This document shows, one piece after another, positions 12,890-22,583 of a stretch of 64,000 nt of DNA; positions within the stretch are counted from its first letter, which is position 1, and each line of letters opens with the position of its first letter. Origin of the DNA: Thuidium tamariscinum (lineage: Eukaryota > Streptophyta > Bryopsida > Hypnales > Thuidiaceae). A model generated the notes under the pieces. The model had not been told where the DNA came from. It saw only the letters and a list, made by a program, of their open reading frames with translations, and made no database searches. A program made the position numbers and the translations under genes. The stretch is taken from contig OX344756.2 in assembly GCA_947034885.2 (NCBI GenBank), forward strand, positions 24,101,489 to 24,165,488, given 5' to 3'.

Positions 12890-13290
12890 TAAGGAATTAT
12901 ATAAATCGAAAGCATGGATTTCTTGACTTCAAAATTTACTCTATGTGTAGAACTAAAGTTTAGAAGTTATGCAAAATTTTCAAGAATTTTTCCTCTCAAG
13001 ACATGATCATCCTAATTTTTTAGTTGAAGATATGTAGTTGATTTATAATAGTCATATAGACCTTCATATTTTCAACTACAAGCTACAAACAAAATCAACC
13101 AAGGCATGGTTGTAATATTGAGAGATTTGTATCCAATCATTATGCATTGCAACTATACTAGAACTTATGCTATAATTGATCACCATTCATCTCATTGTGA
13201 GTTGAAATACAACAATCTATACTACTATAAGGGGGGATGTCAAAAATTAATTGACTTCTTTAGAGACAAAAATGTTGGTTTTGTGAAAAG
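12890..13290 (+). repeat. Decayed copy of the 47.9-48.3 kb leader segment
   Basis: This stretch aligns by eye, in the same orientation, with about 47930-48340 upstream of the receptor kinase gene. Shared phrases include AATTTTTTAG, CCTATTTTCAAC against CATATTTTCAAC, CAATATCGAGGGATTT against TAATATTGAGAGATTT, CCAATCGTAGTCAT against CCAATCATTATGCAT, and GATCACTATTCATCT against GATCACCATTCATCT. Where they differ, this copy usually has T for C or A for G. That is expected of a silenced, cytosine-methylated duplicate. The open frame at 13106-13348 lies in the copy and is not conserved upstream of the kinase, so I do not call it a gene. Confidence 0.55.
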
Positions 13291-16236
13291 CACTCATGAA
13301 ATACTAAGGGAGATATACATGCAATTTTTCCATTGGTTGTCAAAATGAAATTGGTCCTTCTAAAACATATCCATAGATTCATCCCACCGTCCATTTGTAT
13401 TTCTTGAAAGATGTTTGGACTATAATCAATATGGGACATCAATTGCCGTGTATATTTTGAATATATCTATATGAAAATGTATCTATATTATAATTCAATA
13501 CTTATGTATTCTTTGTATTTCTATATGTATTCCATACATTGTATATATTTTATATTTCTTATGGACCTAGAAATAATTAAACCCTAATTTCTTCTTAAAG
13601 GCCAAAATAATCCTTCATGACAATACAATCAACATCCATTGTTTGTTTTTTTAATTGAAAATCAATAGCATTGGATAAAGGGGCCATTTTTTGTATCAAG
13701 ATCAAATAAACCTATTGATTTTTTAATGTGAGATAATTGCATGAACATGAGTTGTTTGCATCTATTGGATGCATATCATAGTCATCTTGTAACCATGTAA
13801 TATTGTGTGAGAAAAGATTTGATAGTTTTCTACACTACTATAGAAATAAACAAATTATTGCTAATTTTAATTTATGCCCTTATTGCCAACCATTTTAAGG
13901 TTACAAAATAAACTCATCAGACGAGAAAGTGATTCTATTATTTTAAAACAAATTTTTTATTAGGTTTTTTTTTGCAATATTAGAAAATTTACTTTGATCA
14001 TTCAAACTAAGTTGAAAAACCCTTAACATCAAAATCATTTATGAGATTCCTCAAAATTTAATCAATTGTACAATTTTAAAAAATAATCACCTACTAAATT
14101 ATTTTAGTTTTTTTAAGTGGAACATATCTTTTGATTTCTTTTAACAATATTATCTTAGTGACTTTAAGGAATAGATATTCTATTGATGAATTGACCACTT
14201 GATAGTATGACTATTTGTAAATAAATAAATAAAATTTAAATAATATAGTAAGTTAGTTGAAAAAACAAAATATAATAACCATTAATAGTAATTTGAATTC
14301 ATTTAGATAAAAAGATGAAACAATATGATAGGATGACCTATTGTTATTTCTTTGATTGCTACTCATACTATGACATATATACTTTACAAATTTTCTTTTG
14401 AAATAAAATGATATATACCATACTACGAAAAAAATTTGTATGAATTTTGGTCAAGTTGTTTTAAGAAATAAGACAATTTCTAGGTTGTCAAAAGAAAAAA
14501 AAATATAGCTTTCCATTGTTGTCTTTATAGAGGACTATTTTAATCAATTTGGATGCTAGTGAGGTCCTTTTTAATTTTCTACATAATTGCAATGGTAATT
14601 GAAAGCATCCCTTAACCCCTCAAGGCCTAATAATTTCTTGATAATGGAGGTTTTTGATGAATCATTTCACTACGATATTTTTTGGCAATTAGCTATGCTT
14701 GACTTTATTAATTTTAACCCTACAAAAGTAAAGACTCCTTTGTATAGTATGAATGGAGTTAATTGTCAAAAATATTGACCATTGGATTTTTAGATTAAAG
14801 CAATTCTTGATGATCAACTTACAAACAAAAAATGTAGCTTTGTAGATAGAAGGAGAATTACAAAAGATAAAATAATGCTTTTTTATTGTAAATTTTTTTT
14901 ACCAGAATCTAAAGAAAATGTGTTTTTTTATTTTAAATAATAATAAATAAAAACCTCTTTTGAATTCACACACATATTTAAACAAAAGGAGTCCATAGCC
15001 AAAAGTATTTAAATCAAATCCTACAAAATCAAATAAATGCATGAATTTATCACTTGACATTATTAGAATTTTCTTAGGAACATCTTCAAAATTTAGAATC
15101 ATTCTAATTCTTTTGTATTCATGATTTTACAAAACTATACCTTGTATTTTTATAAAATTGCTTAAAATAAAACTTTCAATCATTTCCCTCTAGACCCAAT
15201 TTATTTGTATTAACCAAAGATTAGAAACGTCTAGAAAAATGGGTTTTTTTCCATCTCAACTGTTTCTTTCATTGAAAGAAAATAATGTTTGATCTCTTCT
15301 TTACAAGACTATGTTTCCTAAATAAAATTCTAAATACTCAATTTCGCATTGAAATTTTGAAGACAAAAAGAATAACCTACAAACATGTCAATTTGCTAGT
15401 CTATAAGAACCTATTGGACAAAATGTTGAGGTTTGTTTTATCCTAGCAAGAAGTTGCTATTGAAAATTTGAAGAGGACACATTGTGTCTTCTTAGTCCTT
15501 CAAAGGTTAAGAACTAAGATGGAGAAATAATGAGTGAATATCTTGTCATGCATAGAAACATCAAAGTGTTGTTTGTTATTTGCATAATTAAAATTTTGAC
15601 TATACAACTTAATTCAACTCTAACAAAATCAATTCCAATTTTGCATTGAAGTTGTCATAATAAAACTTTCAAAGTTTTTATAACATTAGGATGCAATAGG
15701 ATTGAACCTAAAGCCTAAGAACTTAACAATGCAATTGGAAAAGGGACACTTTTGAATCCCCCGCAATTTTAACCTTTAGTGACTACAAAGCCCAAAAGTG
15801 GTTGTTAGGTTCAAATAAAATAATTGTGATTTAAGAAATGTGGATTCATAAATTAATTTTTTCAATATGGATGTGAGGCTTAAAATGAACTTAGTCATTT
15901 GAAATTTAAAACAAGTCAATGCTACATTTACAACAAAGGATGTTTGTTGAGACTTATCATACTTGATGTGTAATTCAAATTTTTTTAATATAAGATTATT
16001 TAAATAGAAATTCATATCATAGATTCATATCATAGATAAAAATTTATCGAAAATTTCATGTCAAATATTAAAAAACATTTTCTGATGAAAAAAAATAGAA
16101 ATATTGTAGTTGCATGTGAAAAATATGATAGAAGCAAAAATATGGGATTTGGAATTTCCATTCTATCTTAAAAATAAATGACTTGTATGTTATATGTTGT
16201 AATTTGTCTTCTCCAATGGCTAGTACACCCCTAGTC

Positions 16237-16241
<5 letters not shown>
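13291..16241. other. A+T-rich gene-free region
   Basis: No exon, RNA gene or clear repeat unit is seen. Open frames at 14899-15102 and 15776-16015 (minus) are A+T-driven and have no family features. Confidence 0.5.

Positions 16242-16311
<70 letters not shown>
16242..16311. repeat. (TA)n microsatellite, ~35 units
   Basis: About 70 bases of uninterrupted alternating T and A. Its purity suggests it is young or still expanding. The minus-strand open frame spanning it (16068-16370, poly Ile-Tyr) is an artefact of the repeat. Confidence 0.97.
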
Positions 16312-16312
<1 letters not shown>

Positions 16313-16803
16313 TAAATTTGTTTTTTTGTTGTCTTCTTTTAGTGGGGTTTTGATTACATGACACTTTCACTTGCTAGAAGTAGCCTTTTGTTTCAATGAT
16401 GTACAAAGTTTGTATAGAGTACTTTGCATTGAGTATGCATTGGGATATCCTTTCAAACATGGGAGGATGCTATATATCTTGGCTTAATTAGAGATTCTAT
16501 TTAATACAAAATTCTTTCTTCTTAATTGACTTAGTATTGAAGTTGTAAGAGATCAAAAAATGCATTGTTAATGCAATAACTATACACAGACATGATGTGT
16601 GATTATTGTACTAACTTAATATTTCTTAAATAATTGCTAATGCTACACAAAGTCAATTGCCCTTCACTAAGCTATAAAGTCATGTATATTTTGTCATGCA
16701 TAGTTATCATGTAACCTTAGCACTTCAAACTCAAATATCGATGACATCATGTCTAAACTATATGGTATTTATCAAGTCAATATCATATTGTAACAATATA
16801 TTC

Positions 16804-16870
16804 AAATGAATGAGTGTAATTTGGAAGCAATGCCTAATATGCATTGCTTCCAAATTACACTCATTCATTT
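16804..16870. repeat. Perfect 30-bp-arm hairpin
   Basis: The arm at 16804-16833 (starting AAATGAATGAGTG) is repeated exactly in reverse complement at 16841-16870 around a seven-base loop. Perfect pairing over 30 bases in otherwise decayed DNA suggests a recent event. The size is that of a short foldback. A small-RNA precursor is possible but untested. It sits at the edge of the G+C-rich island at 16900-17980. Confidence 0.85.
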
Positions 16871-16879
16871 AACTTGGCT

Positions 16880-17830
16880 TTTCCATCTCCACACAATTTG
16901 CAAACACATAAGAGGTTTTCTGGAGGCATTGAGAGACTGCGAGTTCTCAAAAAGTTCCCATGAATCAGCCTTTGTTGTTGGCTTTTATGGAAACGAATCT
17001 GATGTGGTGGGGAGACTGCCACATCAGACCAAGAAAGTATAAAGAAAGGGCGAGTCCCTGTCTGACAGGCCGGGCCCGAGATTGCAACGGTCGTGGTCGG
17101 TCCTTGATGAATACGGCAACGACGCCGACGTCAGTCTTCTCGGTGGTTGCTGCCGGTGGAGATTCTTGGATATACGAACAGGAAATCGTGGTTTTGTTGT
17201 AATCGCGAAGCAATCGGCTGTACCTCATCTTGAAGTGTGAGTTCTCTGCTTTTTCTGTGAATTCGCAATTATCATGAAGATGAGAACATTCGAGCAATGC
17301 ATGAGTAAGTACAGCGCTGAAGTGTATGCAACCGACGTCACAGGAAGATCGGGAGGGCGTTACCCCCCGGGGTATTTTTTGGAGCGTGTAACTATACCCC
17401 CCTTTGACTTTCTGAAAACAGAAAGTCAAAGGGGGGGGGTATAGTTACATGCTCCAAAAAATACCCCGGGGGGTAACGCCCTCCCGATCTTCCTGTGCGT
17501 GCGTGGGGGTGGGACGGCTTTGTGGATCCGTCGTTGCACATTCTGCGACTGAAGCTGTAAGTCCTCTTATTCTCAACTTTGTGAGAAGTTTTCCTGGGGC
17601 ACTAGCGCAGTTGTTCGTGTTTAGGGTTTGCAATTTCGAGTAGCTTCTGCCTTCCTCTGAATGCTGCGTAAGAAGTTGATCCCACCGAACTGACGAGCTA
17701 CGCATCTGCGACGTCAACATTGGGCTTCCGAGGAAGTGCTGTCGAAATCTGATGGTCTTTATACCGAGTAGATCTTCAATTACAGCATGGACACCAGCGT
17801 TGCCGCCGCCACAGATTTTCAATTATTGCA
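16880..17830. other. G+C-rich, CpG-containing island
   Basis: Composition changes sharply from the surrounding DNA: many CpG, CGACG and CCGG words, and few A/T runs. It resembles the 5' leaders of the two large genes in this window. It contains the palindrome at 17339-17497 and a ten-base inverted pair TCTGATGTGG/CCACATCAGA near 16999-17029. Open frames occur on both strands with no family resemblance. It may be a promoter and 5' leader, perhaps for the ORF at 17831, of a gene that has lost its body. Confidence 0.4.
17339..17497. repeat. Near-perfect 159-bp palindrome
   Basis: The left arm (17339-17414, starting CACAGGAAGATCGGG) and right arm (17419-17497, ending CCCGATCTTCCTGTG) match in reverse complement, apart from one C/T difference and a run of nine G facing six C. 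The loop is four A. It contains two facing CCCCGGGG-type cores. No duplication of flanking bases is seen beyond the arms. A transcript would fold into a stem of about 76 bp. Confidence 0.9.
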
Positions 17831-18040
17831 ATGTCAGAATTACTGGTGCCAATGTTACAGCGTGGCAAACCCGGCCTCAAACTACCAATCACAAAGCCTG
17901 CTCGGGAACTCTGCAAACTTTATTTTGAAGTGGGAACTTCTAGAACTGCAAATGGGAGAACCCAGGGAACTATATTGAAACAGTCTCCCACTACCCCCAG
18001 AAAACCTCTTATGCTACAAAATTATTGTCTATATGAGTAG
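17831..18040 (+). CDS. Unassigned 69-aa ORF, possible orphan first exon
   Basis: The frame starts MSELLVPMLQRGKPG and runs through KLPITKPARELCKLYFEVG to a Lys/Pro/Thr-rich end (SPTTPRKPLMLQ). The residue mix (Arg, Lys, Pro and Glu balanced, few Phe/Ile/Asn runs) is coding-like and unlike the A+T-driven frames nearby. It follows a CpG-rich island of leader type. I cannot place it in a family. The DNA turns A+T-rich directly after the stop and no second exon is seen, so it may be the first exon of a broken gene, or chance. Confidence 0.3.
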   Translation: MSELLVPMLQRGKPGLKLPITKPARELCKLYFEVGTSRTANGRTQGTILKQSPTTPRKPLMLQNYCLYE

Positions 18041-19660
18041 GGTTCAACAATTTCTAAATTATAAGTTCAATTTTTGCAAAGCTTACTTAAGTGAGAGTAT
18101 TTATTGTATCATGCAATTAGTGGAACAAATACCAATTATATTGGTATGCCACTTGAAGTAGTGCTTTTGGTATACCTTTCAAAATGCACACTATTTTCAT
18201 GTTTAGTCAAAGGTGTAGGTAGAGTGAAGCTATAAGGGATATGCTTACAAGTACAATAAATCAAGTCCTTCACAAAGACAAAGATGTTTACTCATGAATT
18301 CTAGGATTCATCATTTTGTTGTAGAAGTAGAGGATGGTTGAAGAAGGAGAGATGGAAGTGACTAGAATGAGAGAATGCTTTAAGTGTTCAAAAATTTACT
18401 CTCATTTGATTGTCATGTGTACCTCTTTGGGTTGCAAAATCTTGAAATATTAAGAAATTTTGAGAATTTAAAGTGAAACTTTGGTTAAACACTATCATGT
18501 GTACCTCCTTTTGTGAATAAAATTCTTAAAATACTAATTGATACTCTCGAAATGGCGAAGCTATAGCCCTTTTCACTTCAATTTATTTGGAAAATCCATA
18601 AACCAATAACTCTAAAGCTAAAAAGTGGGGAGACATAATTTAAACCCATGATTTGAACTAAAGAAAAGCTAAAGTTATTAGTATGGACCACCAAGGGAAA
18701 GGGTTGAGAGGCTTGAAAAGCTTACAAAATCAAAGACAAGTTGTCATTTACTTGTTTCCTATAGAACCCATTCGAACCTCTTTATTTTAAAGATTTCGGG
18801 ATTCACCTCGTTTAGATAGACTCATTTAAATTAGGATTACTAATTAACCTCTTGAAAATCCAAAAATACAACTTAGTCATTTTAGTTTTTTTTAGTCTCA
18901 TTTTAGTCCATCGTGATAGGGTATTATAGTAGAACTAAAATACCAAAACTCCATACCAACCCGGTTAAGTAGCCGATTTGAGGACTAGAGCGGTGGACTG
19001 AAGGGCGGATAAATTGGACAAACGGACTAAGGGTGGATGGATTGAGGCAGACAAGGCGGCGAACTGTGCTACGCCACGTGGTGAGGTAGTTAGCCAGTTC
19101 GGCGAGGAGGCAACCAGTCAGCGAGGTAGGCAGCTAGAATGGTGAGGCAGGCAGGCAGTTTGGTAAGCTAGGTAGCCATTACGATCCAGTGAATGAACAA
19201 AAACTCTCTAAGAATGGAATACTTCAAAAATCAATTTAATCACAAATCGCAAAAGGTTGGCAGTTGGCGCCACAACCCAAATTTTGATTTTTGACAAAAT
19301 TTATTCTTAAAGCATCAAGATCCTTTCACCTCTCAACCACCATAGCCATCATCTCTCTCAACAATTTGGAATAACAAACCACATTCAAGAATGATGGAGG
19401 AATGGGGAAATGAAGAGAATAAAGAATGTGAGAAGATGTACATGTGAAGGAATAATATTAAAAAAACTAATTTCTAATAGAATCTCACTATTGAAATTAG
19501 GTTCTTCTTCCTTGGCTTTGACCATTGATATTAAAAAACTAGTTTCTTGAGAATCTTACTCTTGCCTTCATTCTTTGAGGATGCTCTTAATTATTTGGTA
19601 GTTAGTTCTTAATTAGATTCTTAAAAGGTTTGGATTTTGTTGGTTTTGTTTTATTAGGCC
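18041..19660. other. Gene-free region, G+C-richer patch at 18950-19200
   Basis: Nothing is recognised in 18041-18940. At 18950-19200 there is a G-rich patch with recurring AGGCAG/AGGTAG words, followed at 19257 by TTGGCAGTTGGCGCCACAA. TGGCGCC followed by A+T-rich DNA resembles a plant LTR-retrotransposon primer-binding site, but no pair of terminal repeats was found. Confidence 0.35.
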
Positions 19661-19910
19661 TAATAAGCCAAAAGAAAAACAACAAATTGACAACCAATTT
19701 CTTTAAGAATTAAGGGGAATTTAAAAATTAATTGGAGTTGGAAAGATTTGGTTATAATTTTTAATTTAAATTAATTAATTCTCGCTAATAAGCCAAAAGG
19801 AAAAGGACAAAATTGACAACCAATTTCTTTAAGAATTAAAGAAAATTTATAATTTAATTAGATTCAAAAGGGTATGGTTAGATTTTTAGATTTTTTACTA
19901 ATTAGTTGCC
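19661..19910 (+). repeat. Tandem duplication, ~125-bp unit, two copies
   Basis: TAATAAGCCAAAAGAAAAAC at 19661 recurs as TAATAAGCCAAAAGGAAAAG at 19786. Each is followed by AATTGACAACCAATTTCTTT, AAGAATTAA, a GGAATTT/GAAAATTT difference and a GGTTAnATTTTTA word. The two copies are diverged by about a tenth to a fifth by eye. Confidence 0.7.
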
Positions 19911-20169
19911 ACTTGAAATTAGAATAGAAATCCTAAAAGGGAAAAAAATAACAAAAATAAACAAATTAGCTAGAAATTTCAATTGATTTACTTGTTAGGA
20001 ATTTAGTTGTTTAAGTGGATTAAATTAAATTGTATAATTTTCTTATTACTAAGAAATTAGGAATTAAAAAAAAGATGCAATTAATTTAAATCTACAAAAC
20101 CATTAGAGTGTTCTTTTCAATTTGGATAGGTGTCTATTTATTATTTTACCAACAACGTGAGAAATTATC

Positions 20170-20274
20170 ATGGATTTGATGGAGAGTCACAATGATTTTA
20201 ATGGCGAGATCGCGAGTGATTACATCCATATGATGATGTTTAATGACAAGACAATGGAAATTTATGCCGAAGAG
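20170..20274 (+). other. Short exon-like open segment, unassigned
   Basis: The frame MDLMESHNDFNGEIASDYIH continues as MMMFNDKTMEIYAEE and ends at a GAG|GTAAAT donor-like site. It is rich in acidic residues and unlike neighbouring A+T-driven frames. It lies 270 bases upstream of the IMP dehydrogenase remains on the same strand but does not match IMP dehydrogenase as I recall it. It could be a fragment of another gene, or chance. Confidence 0.2.
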
Positions 20275-20539
20275 GTAAATCAATCCCATTTGATTTTTAT
20301 TCTTGTTGTTTTGTTACTAAGTTTCTTTTTACCAAATACTTGGAATTAAGGTTAGTTAGAATCTTACATGATAAATTAGAATAGGATCAACTAGAGTAGT
20401 TAACATAATTTAGATTAGAATCAAATTTGAGAAATTCACAAAGGATACTTTAACTATTAACTATTAGAGAAGTTAATAATTAGAAGATGTGATTAAAATA
20501 GTTCATTCCTTGGAAGGCACTTTTTGAACACTCAATTAG

Positions 20540-21207
20540 AGATAATACTTGATTAGACACGAAACTCGTGTAACAGATTTTAAGCTCAAGGGTAGAGTTA
20601 GAATCGCTCACAAATGTCATTGGAGGGAATGTAGTGACGGCGTAACAAACCAAGAATCTGATTGAGGCGCGGGTCGATTTGCACAACGCAAGAGGTTTGT
20701 GCTATTGGAAAGGGCCAAGTATGTCTTACTCCTAAACACTCATAGTGCTTGTTTTTTATTTGACCGGGCAGTCTGCACTTAGACTCGTTAATGCAACAAC
20801 ATAATTTTTTTTCATGAAGTGCAACATTTCATTAAGACAATGTTTGGATCCATTAGGATTTAGTAAGAACCGTGCAGATGGAAACGTGAAATCATGACAC
20901 AATTTGCATGTAATATAAGAGATCGTATGCACTAGATTGTAGGTTGTTGCCATGCGACAATACTAAAAAGTTTTCACAAGTGATGAAACTCGTGCTAGAG
21001 AGTGCATTTATCATAAGAGATTGTTGTTCTCTTGTAGTTTCTACTCATTGCGAATCTTAAGTTGAGCATTGCTTCGGTGGATTATGATAATATGGGTTGT
21101 GGTGAATGCTGGGAACTAGCATCTACAAGACCGTAGCAGTGGCTAACGCATTGGAAGTACCTATCATAGCTGATGGAGGGATCTCCAACTTAAGGCATAT
21201 AGTGAAG
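20540..21207 (+). pseudogene. IMP dehydrogenase pseudogene (two exon remnants)
   Basis: Two islands on the plus strand match the catalytic barrel of IMP dehydrogenase (IMP + NAD+ to XMP, guanine nucleotide synthesis). At 20613-20681 the frame reads [10 protein letters not shown], a TAA stop, then QTKNLIEARVDL. The family has [24 protein letters not shown]. At 21124-21207 it reads YKTVAVANALEVPIIADGG followed by ISNLRHIVK, where the family has VYKV....GVPVIADGGISNSGHIVK, ending at an AAG|GTACTA donor-like site. Between them is intron-like DNA. The active-site loop around the catalytic Cys (GSGSICTTQE) is reduced to a damaged scrap near 21085-21110. Weaker similarity upstream (LDTKLV, stop, QILSS) may be the LDSSQGNSIYQ segment. 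With in-frame stops and missing catalytic residues it is non-functional. Retention of intron-like spacing argues for a decayed genomic copy, not a retrocopy. Confidence 0.75.
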
Positions 21208-21934
21208 GTACTAAAAATGACAGTATCACCTTCAAATCTAGGACTACAAACCAAGAATAAAATTCAAAATACCAATTCACTATGACCGTGTCTCACATCC
21301 CCATACCAAAGCTAAACCCAAACGCCACGACGAATGTGTTTAGCTGCAAAACGTACAACAACCAAGGATGTAGAAACAATCGTCATGTTAAAAACCTAGA
21401 AATTTGGAAACTGGGGGAACCCTAGGAGAACGTCGACATTCCCCTCATTGGGAGCGTCTTCATCCCCCAAAGGGACCTTTAATAAATTAGTATTAAATGA
21501 GTTCAGTTTTGAAAGAGAGGTCTGAAAAGGTTAACCTTGAAGTGCTCCGAAGTCCATATTCTGAACAATGAACAAGGGCTTCAAGGCATTGTTTCATTCA
21601 ATTAACTTCTCATTTATCAAATGTAACACTTGAATCTAGAACAGACAACCTTCCTTGAAGACCAAATTCATTAAATTCTAGTAAATGATATATCTATACA
21701 AAGCTATAAGTGAAAATGCAAAAAAAAGGATTGAGACATTTCAGGGTTAAATATCCTGATTGAGGTTACCTTAATTACTCATGGCTTCTGGAGGGCCCTT
21801 CAGGACCTCAGTTCGATGACCTCCGGAACGTGGGGGTGGGCCAACTCTAGGGTTTCAAGCTTTTGCAAGCCGAGCGATTTCGACGACCTCCACTCGTCCT
21901 CTGCGTGCTTGTATCATATATTTGGGCGCACTGC
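21208..21934. other. Spacer upstream of the CTD phosphatase gene
   Basis: No exon is recognised. The A+T content drops gradually towards 21800, where CpG-containing leader-type sequence begins. Continuation of the IMP dehydrogenase remnant past 21207 was looked for and not seen. Confidence 0.4.
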
Positions 21935-22583
21935 CTACGCCTTGTTCATACACTGTTGAGGTCGGGCCTTGAAGAACGCCACCTTGTTCGTGGTGCTGCT
22001 TCCTGGATTATTTTTCAGGCTATCGCAGGCTGAAGAGCACCTTCCCTTCCCCTTTCCTTGTTCGAATGCCTCACCGTCTCCGGCAGCCGTCCCTTTGAAC
22101 CCTTGCCGCCACCAGCTGCCCCCGTCCAACTTAATTGAATATTTTGGTTGCGTAACGCGAAGGCGATTTCTCAGGGTTTGCGGACGGCGTACTAGGTTTT
22201 CTGCGTGTTTGGGATTAGTTGTGGCGTTGATGATCTGGACTATTCCATGGCGATTGCGTGATTGCGGTGTTCGGAAATAGTGCAAGGTCGTTCGGTAATG
22301 GTCGTGCGGCGTTAGTAATTTGTGAATCACACTCGGCTCGATTTGTGGCGGGATTAGGTCATGCTTGTCCTGCATTGTCGCTGAGACGACGTCCAGGGGA
22401 AAAACGTTCATAATTACCCTTGGTTTTTCAGGCTTAGGAAAGCACATCTTTTTAGAAGATCGCAGGAGATATCTGTCTCGATGTCGAAGCTCGATGTCGC
22501 AGAAGATTTTGTAGAAAGCTTCTGTTTCGAGTTGGCTTGAGAAATTGGACCGAGGCATCGTTCTAAGGTACGGCTCAAACGGT
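21935..22583 (+). promoter_or_regulatory. Promoter/5' leader region of the CTD phosphatase gene
   Basis: This is a C- and G-rich, CpG-containing stretch ending at the start codon at 22584. Open frames on both strands (21935-22558 minus, 21969-22280 plus) have no family resemblance and are read as leader composition. Position and base composition, not any recognised motif, are the basis for this call. The transcription start cannot be placed. Confidence 0.4.

Noticed and set aside
13106-13348. 80-residue ORF
   Set aside because: It lies in a decayed copy of non-coding leader DNA, and the better preserved copy does not keep this frame.
16068-16370. 100-residue minus-strand frame with poly Ile-Tyr
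   Set aside because: It is the translation of the (TA)n microsatellite and its flanks.
18950-19290. Possible LTR-retrotransposon remnant (TGGCGCC primer-site-like word at about 19263)
   Set aside because: No paired terminal repeats, no polypurine tract and no gag or pol similarity were seen, so the word alone is not enough.
21935-22558. 207-residue minus-strand frame overlapping the start of the CTD phosphatase gene
   Set aside because: It lies antisense to leader and exon 1, has no family features and no splice or start context.
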